Shown one piece after another: positions 1 through 7,040 of a stretch of 64,000 nt of DNA (the stretch's first letter is position 1; every line of letters begins with the position of its first letter). The notes under the pieces were generated by a model, which saw only the letters and a list, made by a program, of their open reading frames with translations, searched no databases and was not told the DNA's origin. The position numbers and the translations under genes were made by a program. The DNA is from Flavobacterium sp. GSB-24 (lineage in GTDB: Bacteria > Bacteroidota > Bacteroidia > Flavobacteriales > Flavobacteriaceae), in assembly GCF_027924665.1 (NCBI RefSeq), contig NZ_AP027043.1, positions 2,728,001 to 2,792,000 of the forward strand, written 5' to 3'.

Positions 1-64
1 AGGTTTAATAGACGAGATATCTGCTACAATTTTACTTCAAGATTATCTTTCCGCAAAAAAATAA
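1..64 (+). CDS. C-terminal tail of an unidentified protein (partial)
   Basis: The second forward frame is open from the window edge to a TAA at 62-64 and reads as a plausible protein C-terminus (GLIDEISATILLQDYLSAKK). Only 20 residues are visible, so the family cannot be named. Another frame is also open here up to about position 115, so the assignment is tentative. The downstream promoter at 161-168 fits with this gene ending here. Confidence 0.35.
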   Translation, partial: GLIDEISATILLQDYLSAKK

Positions 65-160
65 CGCTCTTCGTCTTATTTATTGTTTATAATTTAAAGG
101 TTTTTAGAAAATCCTAACTTTTATCATCTAAAAATTAGTTTTTTTTTGCAATTAAAAAAG

Positions 161-168
161 TACCTTTG
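161..168 (+). promoter_or_regulatory. Bacteroidota -7 promoter element for mqo
   Basis: TACCTTTG is a perfect match to TAnnTTTG. It puts the transcription start near 173, which rules out the upstream TTG at 146 as start and supports the ATG at 191. Confidence 0.6.
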
Positions 169-190
169 CACTTTAAATAAAAATACTGTT

Positions 191-1684
191 ATGCCTGACG
201 AAACCATACGTTCAAATAGTGATGTAGTACTCATTGGAGCTGGAATTATGAGTGCCACTCTAGGAGTAATTTTGAAAGAATTACAACCGGATATAAAAAT
301 TGAAATTTACGAAAGATTAGATGTTGCTGCTGCAGAAAGCTCTGATGCTTGGAATAATGCAGGAACTGGACATTCTGCCTTTTGTGAACTAAATTATACT
401 CCAGAAAAGGCAGATGGCAGTATCGATCCTAAAAAAGCAATAAGTATTGCAGAATCTTTTGAGATTTCAAGACAGTTTTGGTCTTACTTAGTGCAGGAAA
501 AAAAAGTGCCTTCTCCTGAAAATTTTATTAAAAGCGTGCCTCATATGAGCTTTGTATGGGGAGATAAAAACGTAAATTATTTAAAAAAGAGATTTGAAGC
601 TCTGCAAAGCAATCCAATTTTTTCTGAAATGACTTTCAGTACCGATGTCGAGCAGCTAAAAAAATGGATGCCGCTGGTAATGGAAGGACGAAATGCTGAT
701 GAAAAATTAGCAGCCACACATATGGAAATTGGTACCGATGTAAATTTTGGTGCCTTAACCAGAAGTATGTTCAATTATTTAGAAAAATTAGATGGCGTTT
801 CTTTATTTTTTAATCACGAAGTTAAAAAACTAAGACAGCGTGAAGATAAATCTTGGAGAATAAAGATTAAAGATTTGTCTACAGGAAAAATTCGTAAAGC
901 TTACACTAAATTCGTATTTATTGGTGCAGGCGGCGGTTCTTTACCTTTGCTAGAAAAAGCAAATGTACCAGAAGGACATGGTTACGGCGGTTTTCCAGTA
1001 AGTGGACAATGGCTGAAATGTACTAATCCAGAGGTTATTGCTAAACATCAGGCAAAAGTTTACGGAAAAGCAAGTGTTGGAGCTCCGCCAATGTCTGTTC
1101 CTCACATTGACACCCGTGTAATCGATGGGGAAAAAGCACTTCTTTTTGGACCATTTGCTGGGTTCTCAACTCGTTTCTTAAAAAACGGTTCTTATTTAGA
1201 TTTGCCTTTGTCAATTAAAGCTAATAACTTAATTCCAATGCTTGCGGCAGGTTATCATAATATCCCGCTGACAAAGTATTTGATTGAGCAGGTTCGCCAG
1301 TCTCCAAAAGATAGAATGAAAGCTTTACGTGAATATTTACCAACTGCACGTTCTAAAGATTGGAAATTAGAAAAAGCAGGACAACGTGTTCAGGTTATTA
1401 AGAAAGATGAAAAAGAAGGCGGTATTTTAGAATTTGGTACCGAAGTAATTAATACACATGACGGAACTTTAGCAGTTTTATTAGGTGCTTCTCCAGGTGC
1501 TTCTACAGCCGTGGCGATTATGGTTGATTTGATCAGCAGATGTTTTACCAATCAAATTAAAACACCAGAATGGGAGGCTAAATTAAAGAAAATGATTCCT
1601 TCTTATGGTCAGACTTTAAATGATAAACCAGAGCTTTTAGCAGAGCTTAGAAAACATACAGCAGAAGTTTTAAAAATAAAATAA
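191..1684 (+). CDS. mqo: Malate:quinone oxidoreductase
   Basis: This is an FAD-dependent membrane-associated enzyme that oxidises malate to oxaloacetate and passes electrons to quinone, serving both the TCA cycle and the respiratory chain. The N-terminus has a dinucleotide-binding motif (VVLIGAGIMSATLG), followed by the family block NNAGTGHSAFCELNYTPE; the C-terminal part holds LLGASPGASTAVAIMVDL. At 497 residues it is full length for the family. An in-frame TTG at 146 would add 15 residues, but that region contains the promoter element, so the ATG at 191 is chosen. The gene appears monocistronic, with a terminator directly downstream. Confidence 0.95.
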   Translation: MPDETIRSNSDVVLIGAGIMSATLGVILKELQPDIKIEIYERLDVAAAESSDAWNNAGTGHSAFCELNYTPEKADGSIDPKKAISIAESFEISRQFWSYLVQEKKVPSPENFIKSVPHMSFVWGDKNVNYLKKRFEALQSNPIFSEMTFSTDVEQLKKWMPLVMEGRNADEKLAATHMEIGTDVNFGALTRSMFNYLEKLDGVSLFFNHEVKKLRQREDKSWRIKIKDLSTGKIRKAYTKFVFIGAGGGSLPLLEKANVPEGHGYGGFPVSGQWLKCTNPEVIAKHQAKVYGKASVGAPPMSVPHIDTRVIDGEKALLFGPFAGFSTRFLKNGSYLDLPLSIKANNLIPMLAAGYHNIPLTKYLIEQVRQSPKDRMKALREYLPTARSKDWKLEKAGQRVQVIKKDEKEGGILEFGTEVINTHDGTLAVLLGASPGASTAVAIMVDLISRCFTNQIKTPEWEAKLKKMIPSYGQTLNDKPELLAELRKHTAEVLKIK

Positions 1685-1708
1685 GCTTCTCTAATTATAG
1701 AATAAAAA

Positions 1709-1740
1709 AACAAATCCAGATGAATTAATCTGGATTTGTT
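1709..1740. terminator. Bidirectional terminator between mqo and the FUSC gene
   Basis: A 13-bp perfect stem (1709-1721 with 1728-1740, loop GAATTA) is flanked by A-runs on the left, with T-rich sequence on the right. It lies between convergent genes and overlaps the stop codon of the minus-strand gene at 1725-1727. Confidence 0.75.
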
Positions 1741-3947
1741 GCTTTTAGGTCGGTCGTGTTTTTTAGAATTTTTTCGGCAAGATTGCTCATCCAGATTAAT
1801 TGTTCGATAACCATTGAAGCTTCCTGCATTTTGGCTTGACGTGTTTCTTTGTCTAAACCATCATCTTCTGCCAAGCGTGTAAAGTTCTTTCTTTTTAATT
1901 CTTCAAATTGTAACGTTACATCTTCTTTTTCAAAAAATGTATCTTTTAAAATAACTTCATTTCTTAAAATAGAAATAGAGTGATCAAGATTAGCTAAAAT
2001 CGTTTTAATGATATAATTGAAAGACTCAGAAGCAGATGTAGTTTGATGCGATTGAATATAAGTTGACAGCGATGCTAAAGCAGATAATAATGAGTGATTT
2101 AAAACCACTAGTTTGTTTACCAAAGGCATTGTTTTCTGTTTCGATTTTGGTTCCTGCATCATACGTTGAAATGAAGTCATTAGATTTCCTATTTCAACAA
2201 AAGCATTCTTTCTGGCTAATCTATAAGAAGTCGGAACTTCTCCTTTTTTATTATAAAATTCAGCAATTTCCTTGAGATAGTTTCGGTTGGCACGAATTGC
2301 GTTTTCAATATGAATAGGAGTATTAATAAATTCCCATGCGGGCCACAAAAATTGATTGGCAATAAAAGCTAAAACTGCGCCTGCGAGTGAATCTAAAATT
2401 CGGTATTGAATAACTTCATTGATATCCGGCGTTAGAATTCCGTATATAAATACCACATACATCGTAACAAATGTTGCGCTGATCTTATAGTTGATTTGTG
2501 TAAACGAAATCCCCAAAAGCATACAAATAATAGAGAAAATACTTAAAGCAACGTGATTTTGAATAATAGATACAATTCCGAAAGCTATGATACCTCCCAA
2601 AACAGTTCCGAACATTCTATGGTAAGATCGCTCTTTTGTTAAGCCATAACCAGGACGCATTATTACAACAATAGTCAGCAAAATCCAGTAAACGTTTTGA
2701 AATGGAAGAATCTGACCTAGAAAAAAACCAATTAGAATTGTAATTGTTAAGCGCAGCGAATGCCTGAAAATAGAAGAAGAATAACTTAAATTTTCGATCA
2801 AAGTTCGAAGCGGATAATATTGCGGCGTCAGGAATTTTTCAAGCTCCTTATCCTTGTCTTTTAATTTATAAGACTGCATTGCCAATGAAAATGCACGTTG
2901 AATAATCTTGATTTTTCCAACCTGATTTTTCGCATATTTCAGCATATTGGTCAGCATCAAAACTCCTTCGGCTGCTTCGTCTTTTCCTAGAGTTTTTTCG
3001 TAATCAAAAATTGCAAATTCAAGGGCATCAAGCTCGTTCTTTAAATCATTTTTGTCTACATACACGCTGATGTGGCGAACATTTTTTGAAAGTTTTTTTA
3101 AAGTCGAAGCCAATTTATAAGCCACATTTTGATATGTTCTTAAAACCTCTGGATGCTTTGCAAATTTGATGTGAAGTTTACTATGATCAAAAGACGTATA
3201 AAGTGCAAGTTCTTGAATTTCGACCAATGTGATAAAAACCAAAAGCATTTTTCTGTTCTGGCTCGTAATTCCAGATGCGTTCTGATTTCCGATCAGCATT
3301 TTTCTCAAATCTTCGTGAATAAGATTTAATTCTACCTGAACGGCCAGTTGTTTTTCGATAATTGCTTTTCTATTCGCTTCTGGACTCCATAGATCGCCTC
3401 TTAGTTTTAAATATTTCGCAGTTAATTTTATGCCTTCGGCAATTTGTAATTCTACATATTTATAAGGCTGTACTAAATGAAAAATAAGCGAAACAATTAA
3501 GTATAAAATTCCTCCAATAAATATAAAACCAGAGTATTCAAACGCCTGCCAGCCCTCATGTAAGTGGCCAAAAGAAAGAGAAATAGATAATAAAGCAGAG
3601 AAAGATATTAAAGTTGCACGCTGTCCATAGACCGAAATCATAGAACAGAGAAATAATAAAAATCCTAAAAAGGGATAAAATAAAACGGGATAAGGATAAA
3701 CCAGATTAACCAAAAGGTTAACGCCGGAAACAATAAAAGATGCAGCAATTAATCCTTTAATTTTATGACTCAGCGAACTAGGAATATCGCTTGGATAAGT
3801 ATAAAAAGCTCCTAATGCTATTGTAAAACCAATTTCAAAATGACCTAAAAAATTTAAAACTAAAACAGGAACAACAGAAGCAATGGTTACTTTAGAAGCA
3901 TTGAAAAAAGAGGTGCTGTTGGTAAATTTCGAAATTTTATCAAACAT
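1725..3947 (-). CDS. FUSC/YccS-family integral membrane protein
   Basis: The 740-residue protein shows the duplicated layout of the YccS/YhfK/FUSC family: a first bundle of hydrophobic helices (about residues 20-160), a long soluble region (about 160-395), a second helix bundle (about 400-540) and a C-terminal soluble helical domain. Family members resemble aromatic acid efflux proteins such as AaeB, but most have no known substrate. It is transcribed alone, convergent with mqo. The -7 element CAAAGGTA (read on the other strand) lies 18 bp upstream. The membrane assignment is secure; transport of any particular compound is only a family-level suggestion. Confidence 0.85.
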   Translation of the reverse strand: MFDKISKFTNSTSFFNASKVTIASVVPVLVLNFLGHFEIGFTIALGAFYTYPSDIPSSLSHKIKGLIAASFIVSGVNLLVNLVYPYPVLFYPFLGFLLFLCSMISVYGQRATLISFSALLSISLSFGHLHEGWQAFEYSGFIFIGGILYLIVSLIFHLVQPYKYVELQIAEGIKLTAKYLKLRGDLWSPEANRKAIIEKQLAVQVELNLIHEDLRKMLIGNQNASGITSQNRKMLLVFITLVEIQELALYTSFDHSKLHIKFAKHPEVLRTYQNVAYKLASTLKKLSKNVRHISVYVDKNDLKNELDALEFAIFDYEKTLGKDEAAEGVLMLTNMLKYAKNQVGKIKIIQRAFSLAMQSYKLKDKDKELEKFLTPQYYPLRTLIENLSYSSSIFRHSLRLTITILIGFFLGQILPFQNVYWILLTIVVIMRPGYGLTKERSYHRMFGTVLGGIIAFGIVSIIQNHVALSIFSIICMLLGISFTQINYKISATFVTMYVVFIYGILTPDINEVIQYRILDSLAGAVLAFIANQFLWPAWEFINTPIHIENAIRANRNYLKEIAEFYNKKGEVPTSYRLARKNAFVEIGNLMTSFQRMMQEPKSKQKTMPLVNKLVVLNHSLLSALASLSTYIQSHQTTSASESFNYIIKTILANLDHSISILRNEVILKDTFFEKEDVTLQFEELKRKNFTRLAEDDGLDKETRQAKMQEASMVIEQLIWMSNLAEKILKNTTDLKATNPD

Positions 3948-3964
3948 AAAAAGAGGTTTACTAG

Positions 3965-3972
3965 CAAAGGTA
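3965..3972 (-). promoter_or_regulatory. -7 promoter element for the FUSC gene
   Basis: CAAAGGTA on the plus strand is TACCTTTG on the minus strand, a perfect TAnnTTTG match a short distance upstream of the start at 3947. Confidence 0.5.
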
Positions 3973-4077
3973 AGAATTGTACGAGTGATTTTGGCATAAT
4001 TATAGCTGAGATTTTTAACGGTTTTGAAAAAATATGATATAAAATAGTAATAGAATTATTCATTGACTATTTTTTAC

Positions 4078-4085
4078 TATTTTTG
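4078..4085 (+). promoter_or_regulatory. -7 promoter element for def
   Basis: TATTTTTG matches TAnnTTTG, 63 bp before the def start codon; no other candidate lies between. Confidence 0.5.
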
Positions 4086-4148
4086 CCAGCTGAAATATGA
4101 GAAGTTTAGTTCTGTTTTGCAGCACATAAAAAACATAAATAAAAACAA

Positions 4149-4739
4149 ATGATTTTACCAATTGTAGGATACGGTGATCCTGTTTTGAGAAAAGTAGGGC
4201 AGGACATTACACCAGAATATCCAAATCTAAAAGAAACGATCGCAAATATGTACGAGACTATGTATAATGCGTACGGAGTTGGACTTGCAGCACCGCAGGT
4301 TGGACTGCCAATCCGTTTGTTTGTTATTGATACAACGCCTTTTAGTGATGATGAGGATCTTCCTTCAGAGGAACAAAAAGATTTGAAAGGTTTTAAAAGA
4401 ACCTTTATCAATGCTAAAATCGTTAAGGAAGAAGGTGAAGAGTGGGGTTTTAATGAAGGCTGTTTAAGTATTCCAGACGTTCGTGAAGACGTTTACAGAA
4501 AACCGATTGTTACAATTGAATATTGTGACGAGGATTTCGTAATGAAAACAGAGGTTTTTGACGGCTTAATTGCAAGAGTAATTCAACACGAATACGATCA
4601 TATTGAAGGAATTTTATTTACAGATAAAATTTCGTCTCTTAAAAAACGTTTAATTCAAAAGAAACTAAAAAATATTACTGAGGGAAAAACATCTCAGGAA
4701 TATAGAATGAAGTTTTTTGCAGCCAAAAAAGGGAGATAA
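4149..4739 (+). CDS. def: Peptide deformylase
   Basis: Peptide deformylase removes the formyl group from the initiator methionine of new proteins, using a bound divalent metal. All three family motifs are present: GVGLAAPQVG, EGCLSIP (metal-ligand Cys) and HEYDH (two metal-ligand His and the catalytic Glu of the HExxH motif). The 196-residue length is normal, with a slightly extended acidic insert around residues 63-75. It is the first gene of a forward group with the DUF5606-like gene and mazG. A small minus-strand open frame over the 5' half is a shadow. Confidence 0.97.
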   Translation: MILPIVGYGDPVLRKVGQDITPEYPNLKETIANMYETMYNAYGVGLAAPQVGLPIRLFVIDTTPFSDDEDLPSEEQKDLKGFKRTFINAKIVKEEGEEWGFNEGCLSIPDVREDVYRKPIVTIEYCDEDFVMKTEVFDGLIARVIQHEYDHIEGILFTDKISSLKKRLIQKKLKNITEGKTSQEYRMKFFAAKKGR

Positions 4740-4799
4740 GTTTTCTAAATATTTAGAAACAAAAAATAAATCAAATTCTTAATACTAATTTTAATAAAA

Positions 4800-5285
4800 A
4801 TGAATTTAACGAAAATTTTAGCCATTTCAGGGAAACCAGGTTTATACGAATTGAAAGTTCAAACTCGTACAGGTTTTGTGGCGGAATCATTAATTGATGG
4901 GAAGAAGATTACTGTAAATCTAAAAAGCAATGTAAGTTTATTGTCTGAAATTTCGATTTATACTTATGAAGGTGAAAAACCATTAACTGAAGTAATGCAG
5001 CAAATTGCCGTTAAAGAGAACAAAGGTCAAGCGATTTCTCATAAAGAAGACAACGCTACTTTAGCTGCCTATTTTAAGCAGATTCTTCCAGATTACGACG
5101 AAGAAAGAGTTTATCCATCAGACATCAAAAAAGTATTAAACTGGTATAATACGCTTCAAGCAAAAGGTTTAGTTACAGATTTAGCTCCAGCTGTTGAAGA
5201 AACTAAAGAAGAAGCTCCAGTTGCTGAAGAAAAACCTAAAAAAGCTCCAGCAGCTAAAAAAGCAAAAGCTAAAAAAGAAGAATAG
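4800..5285 (+). CDS. DUF5606-like protein with Lys/Ala-rich tail
   Basis: The 161-residue protein begins MNLTKILAISGKPGLYEL and matches what I know as the DUF5606 family, a Bacteroidota protein commonly found between def and mazG. Its function is unknown. The first 125 or so residues look like a folded domain; the last 35 form a low-complexity tail rich in Glu, Pro, Ala and Lys (PKKAPAAKKAKAKK), which could contact nucleic acid or the ribosome. It lies 60 bp after def and is followed by a terminator, so it probably shares the def transcript. The neighbourhood hints at a role near translation, but that is inference. Confidence 0.8.
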   Translation: MNLTKILAISGKPGLYELKVQTRTGFVAESLIDGKKITVNLKSNVSLLSEISIYTYEGEKPLTEVMQQIAVKENKGQAISHKEDNATLAAYFKQILPDYDEERVYPSDIKKVLNWYNTLQAKGLVTDLAPAVEETKEEAPVAEEKPKKAPAAKKAKAKKEE

Positions 5286-5310
5286 TAAGTTATTCTTTTA
5301 AATATATAAT

Positions 5311-5346
5311 ATCCTGTTAAGATAGTTTTCTTGACAGGATTTTTTA
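5311..5346 (+). terminator. Terminator after the DUF5606-like gene
   Basis: ATCCTGTTAA (5311-5320) pairs with TTGACAGGAT (5331-5340), including one G-T pair, and is followed by six Ts. Confidence 0.7.
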
Positions 5347-5387
5347 ATTTTACAAGATCGAGTTTTAAATTTTAAAAGAACTTCAAG

Positions 5388-6158
5388 ATGAATAGAGAAA
5401 ACCAGTTACAAGCATTTGAGAGATTATTAAATATCATGGATGAACTTCGTGAACAATGCCCATGGGACAAAAAGCAGACCCTGCAGACATTGAGACATTT
5501 GACAATCGAAGAAACTTATGAACTCGGTGATGCTATTCTGGACAACGATTTAAATGAAGTTAAAAAGGAATTGGGAGATTTGCTTCTGCACATTGTTTTT
5601 TACGCTAAAATAGGAAGCGAAACAAACGATTTTGATATTGCGGATGTCTGCAATGAAATCTGCGAAAAACTAATTCACCGTCATCCTCATATTTATGGAG
5701 ATGTTAAAGTGGAGAATGAAGAAGAAGTCAAACAAAACTGGGAAAAATTAAAGCTTAAAGAAGGCAAAAAATCTGTTTTAGAAGGTGTTCCTAGAAGTCT
5801 TCCAGCTTTAGTTAAAGCAAGTAGAATTCAGGATAAAGTAAAAGGTGTAGGATTTGATTGGGAAGAACCGCATCAAGTCTGGGACAAAGTACAGGAGGAA
5901 TTACAAGAATTACAAGACGAGGTAAAATCTGGAAACCAAGACAAAATTGAAGACGAATTTGGTGATGTACTGTTTTCAATGATCAATTATGCCCGTTTTT
6001 TAAATGTAAATCCAGAAGACGCTTTAGAAAGAACTAATAAAAAGTTCATCAAACGCTTTCAATACTTAGAAAGTAAGGCAAACGAATTAGGAAAACCTTT
6101 GATGGATATGACGCTTACCGAAATGGATGTTTTTTGGAACGAAGCTAAAAAACTTTAA
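5388..6158 (+). CDS. mazG: Nucleoside triphosphate pyrophosphohydrolase MazG
   Basis: MazG hydrolyses NTPs and dNTPs to monophosphates and pyrophosphate and is thought to clear aberrant nucleotides. The 256-residue protein has the usual two tandem MazG domains: the first with EETYELGDAI and KKELGDLLLHIVF, the second with EELQELQDEV and EDEFGDVLFSMINYA. The Glu/Asp residues of these helices bind the metals. The N-terminal CPWDKKQT block is also typical. Its stop overlaps the convergent regulator gene by 4 bp, leaving no room for a separate terminator. Confidence 0.95.
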   Translation: MNRENQLQAFERLLNIMDELREQCPWDKKQTLQTLRHLTIEETYELGDAILDNDLNEVKKELGDLLLHIVFYAKIGSETNDFDIADVCNEICEKLIHRHPHIYGDVKVENEEEVKQNWEKLKLKEGKKSVLEGVPRSLPALVKASRIQDKVKGVGFDWEEPHQVWDKVQEELQELQDEVKSGNQDKIEDEFGDVLFSMINYARFLNVNPEDALERTNKKFIKRFQYLESKANELGKPLMDMTLTEMDVFWNEAKKL

Positions 6159-6838
6159 TTATCGGCCAATTTTTTTAAGGCGCGAACATTTTTAAGCATA
6201 ATCTTTTTACCAACCAATTCGATCAATTCTGACTTATTAAAATCAGATAATAAACGAATGCAGCTTTCTGTTGCAGTTCCAATAATTCCAGCAAGTTCTT
6301 CTCTTGTCAGTTGAACTTTTAGGGTTTTATCGGTGTCTTCGCCAAACGCTTCGTGTAAATGAAGTAATGTTTCTGCTAGTCTTTGCTTCACTGTTTTTTG
6401 AACCAAAGCAATTTTTTCATTTTCAGATTCCTTTAAATCTTCGCACACAGACTGCATCATATTTAAAGAAAACTGATTGTTGCTGTTAAAGAAATTAATG
6501 ATTTCAGTTTTAGGAATAAAACAAACTTCCATGTCTGCAATAGCTTTAGCAGTTAAGTTTGCCGGCTCATTACTAATCATAGAACGCTGTCCAAGAAGTT
6601 CGCCAGATTTTACCAATTTTACAATTTGGTCTTTTCCGTTTGCACTCAATTTGGATAGTTTACCAACGCCATCCTTCACGCAAAAAACACCATTGGTTAC
6701 TTCACCTTCTTCAAAAATGGCTTCACCTTTTTTAATTTTATAAGTGGTTTTGCTGTTTGCTAGTTTTATAACTTCCTCTTTATTAAGAGCTTTTAATGAG
6801 CTTAGCTGGCGTACAATGCATTGATCACATTTATTCAT
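6155..6838 (-). CDS. FNR-like Crp/Fnr-family transcription regulator
   Basis: The 227-residue protein has an effector (cNMP-type) beta-barrel at about 30-115, a dimer helix at about 120-160 and a winged helix-turn-helix at about 165-220. Aligned by eye with E. coli FNR, Cys4, Cys7 and Cys106 match FNR Cys20, Cys23 and Cys122 with identical spacing; FNR Cys29 is Ser13 here. The recognition helix keeps Glu191 and Arg195 (FNR Glu209 and Arg213), while FNR Ser212 is Ile194. A TTG at 6859 would add seven residues but lies inside the -7 element at 6857-6864, so the ATG at 6838 is chosen. Adjacent FNR-type boxes suggest it controls the cbb3 genes and hemN. Confidence 0.88.
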   Translation of the reverse strand: MNKCDQCIVRQLSSLKALNKEEVIKLANSKTTYKIKKGEAIFEEGEVTNGVFCVKDGVGKLSKLSANGKDQIVKLVKSGELLGQRSMISNEPANLTAKAIADMEVCFIPKTEIINFFNSNNQFSLNMMQSVCEDLKESENEKIALVQKTVKQRLAETLLHLHEAFGEDTDKTLKVQLTREELAGIIGTATESCIRLLSDFNKSELIELVGKKIMLKNVRALKKLADN

Positions 6839-6856
6839 GACAATATTTGTTTGCTG

Positions 6857-6864
6857 CAAAATTA
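6857..6864 (-). promoter_or_regulatory. -7 promoter element of the FNR-like regulator
   Basis: CAAAATTA on the plus strand is TAATTTTG on the minus strand, a perfect TAnnTTTG match. No FNR-type box lies at the spacing seen at its predicted targets, so class II autoregulation is not indicated. Confidence 0.5.
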
Positions 6865-6930
6865 AGGATAATTAAAGTTTTTAGGCACTTTTATCAGGTA
6901 AAATTATTATAAATAAGGATTCGTAATGAT

Positions 6931-6944
6931 TTGATAATTATAAT
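6931..6944. promoter_or_regulatory. Degenerate FNR-type box
   Basis: TTGAT-AATT-ATAAT has one perfect FNR half-site and a weaker second half. It lies 40 bp upstream of the strong box at 6977 and between the divergent regulator and ccoI genes. It could be an auxiliary or repressing site, or chance in AT-rich DNA. Confidence 0.25.
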
Positions 6945-6976
6945 TTTATTTCAGTAAAAGTGAATCCGAATATAAC

Positions 6977-6990
6977 ATGATAATTATCAT
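6977..6990. promoter_or_regulatory. FNR-type operator upstream of ccoI
   Basis: ATGATAATTATCAT is a perfect 14-bp palindrome with the FNR layout (xTGAT-N4-ATCAx). The same 14-mer occurs upstream of ccoS at 9482. The centre (6983.5) is 36.5 bp before the last base of the -7-like element at 7013-7020, which places it near -41.5. Confidence 0.75.
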
Positions 6991-7012
6991 CTTAATGACT
7001 GGTGTTTAATCG

Positions 7013-7020
7013 GAAATTTG
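7013..7020 (+). promoter_or_regulatory. -7-like promoter element of ccoI
   Basis: GAAATTTG matches TAnnTTTG except for the first base. A weak -7 element is what one expects at an activator-dependent promoter, and it sits at the right distance from the box at 6977-6990. Confidence 0.45.
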
Positions 7021-7040
7021 TACCCTATAAAAACAAGTTT

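Noticed and set aside
4106..4411. 101-codon minus-strand frame over def
   Set aside because: It is antisense to peptide deformylase motifs and has no family resemblance; a shadow frame.
6304..6743. Two plus-strand frames (61 and 88 codons) over the FNR-like gene
   Set aside because: Antisense shadows of a conserved regulator.
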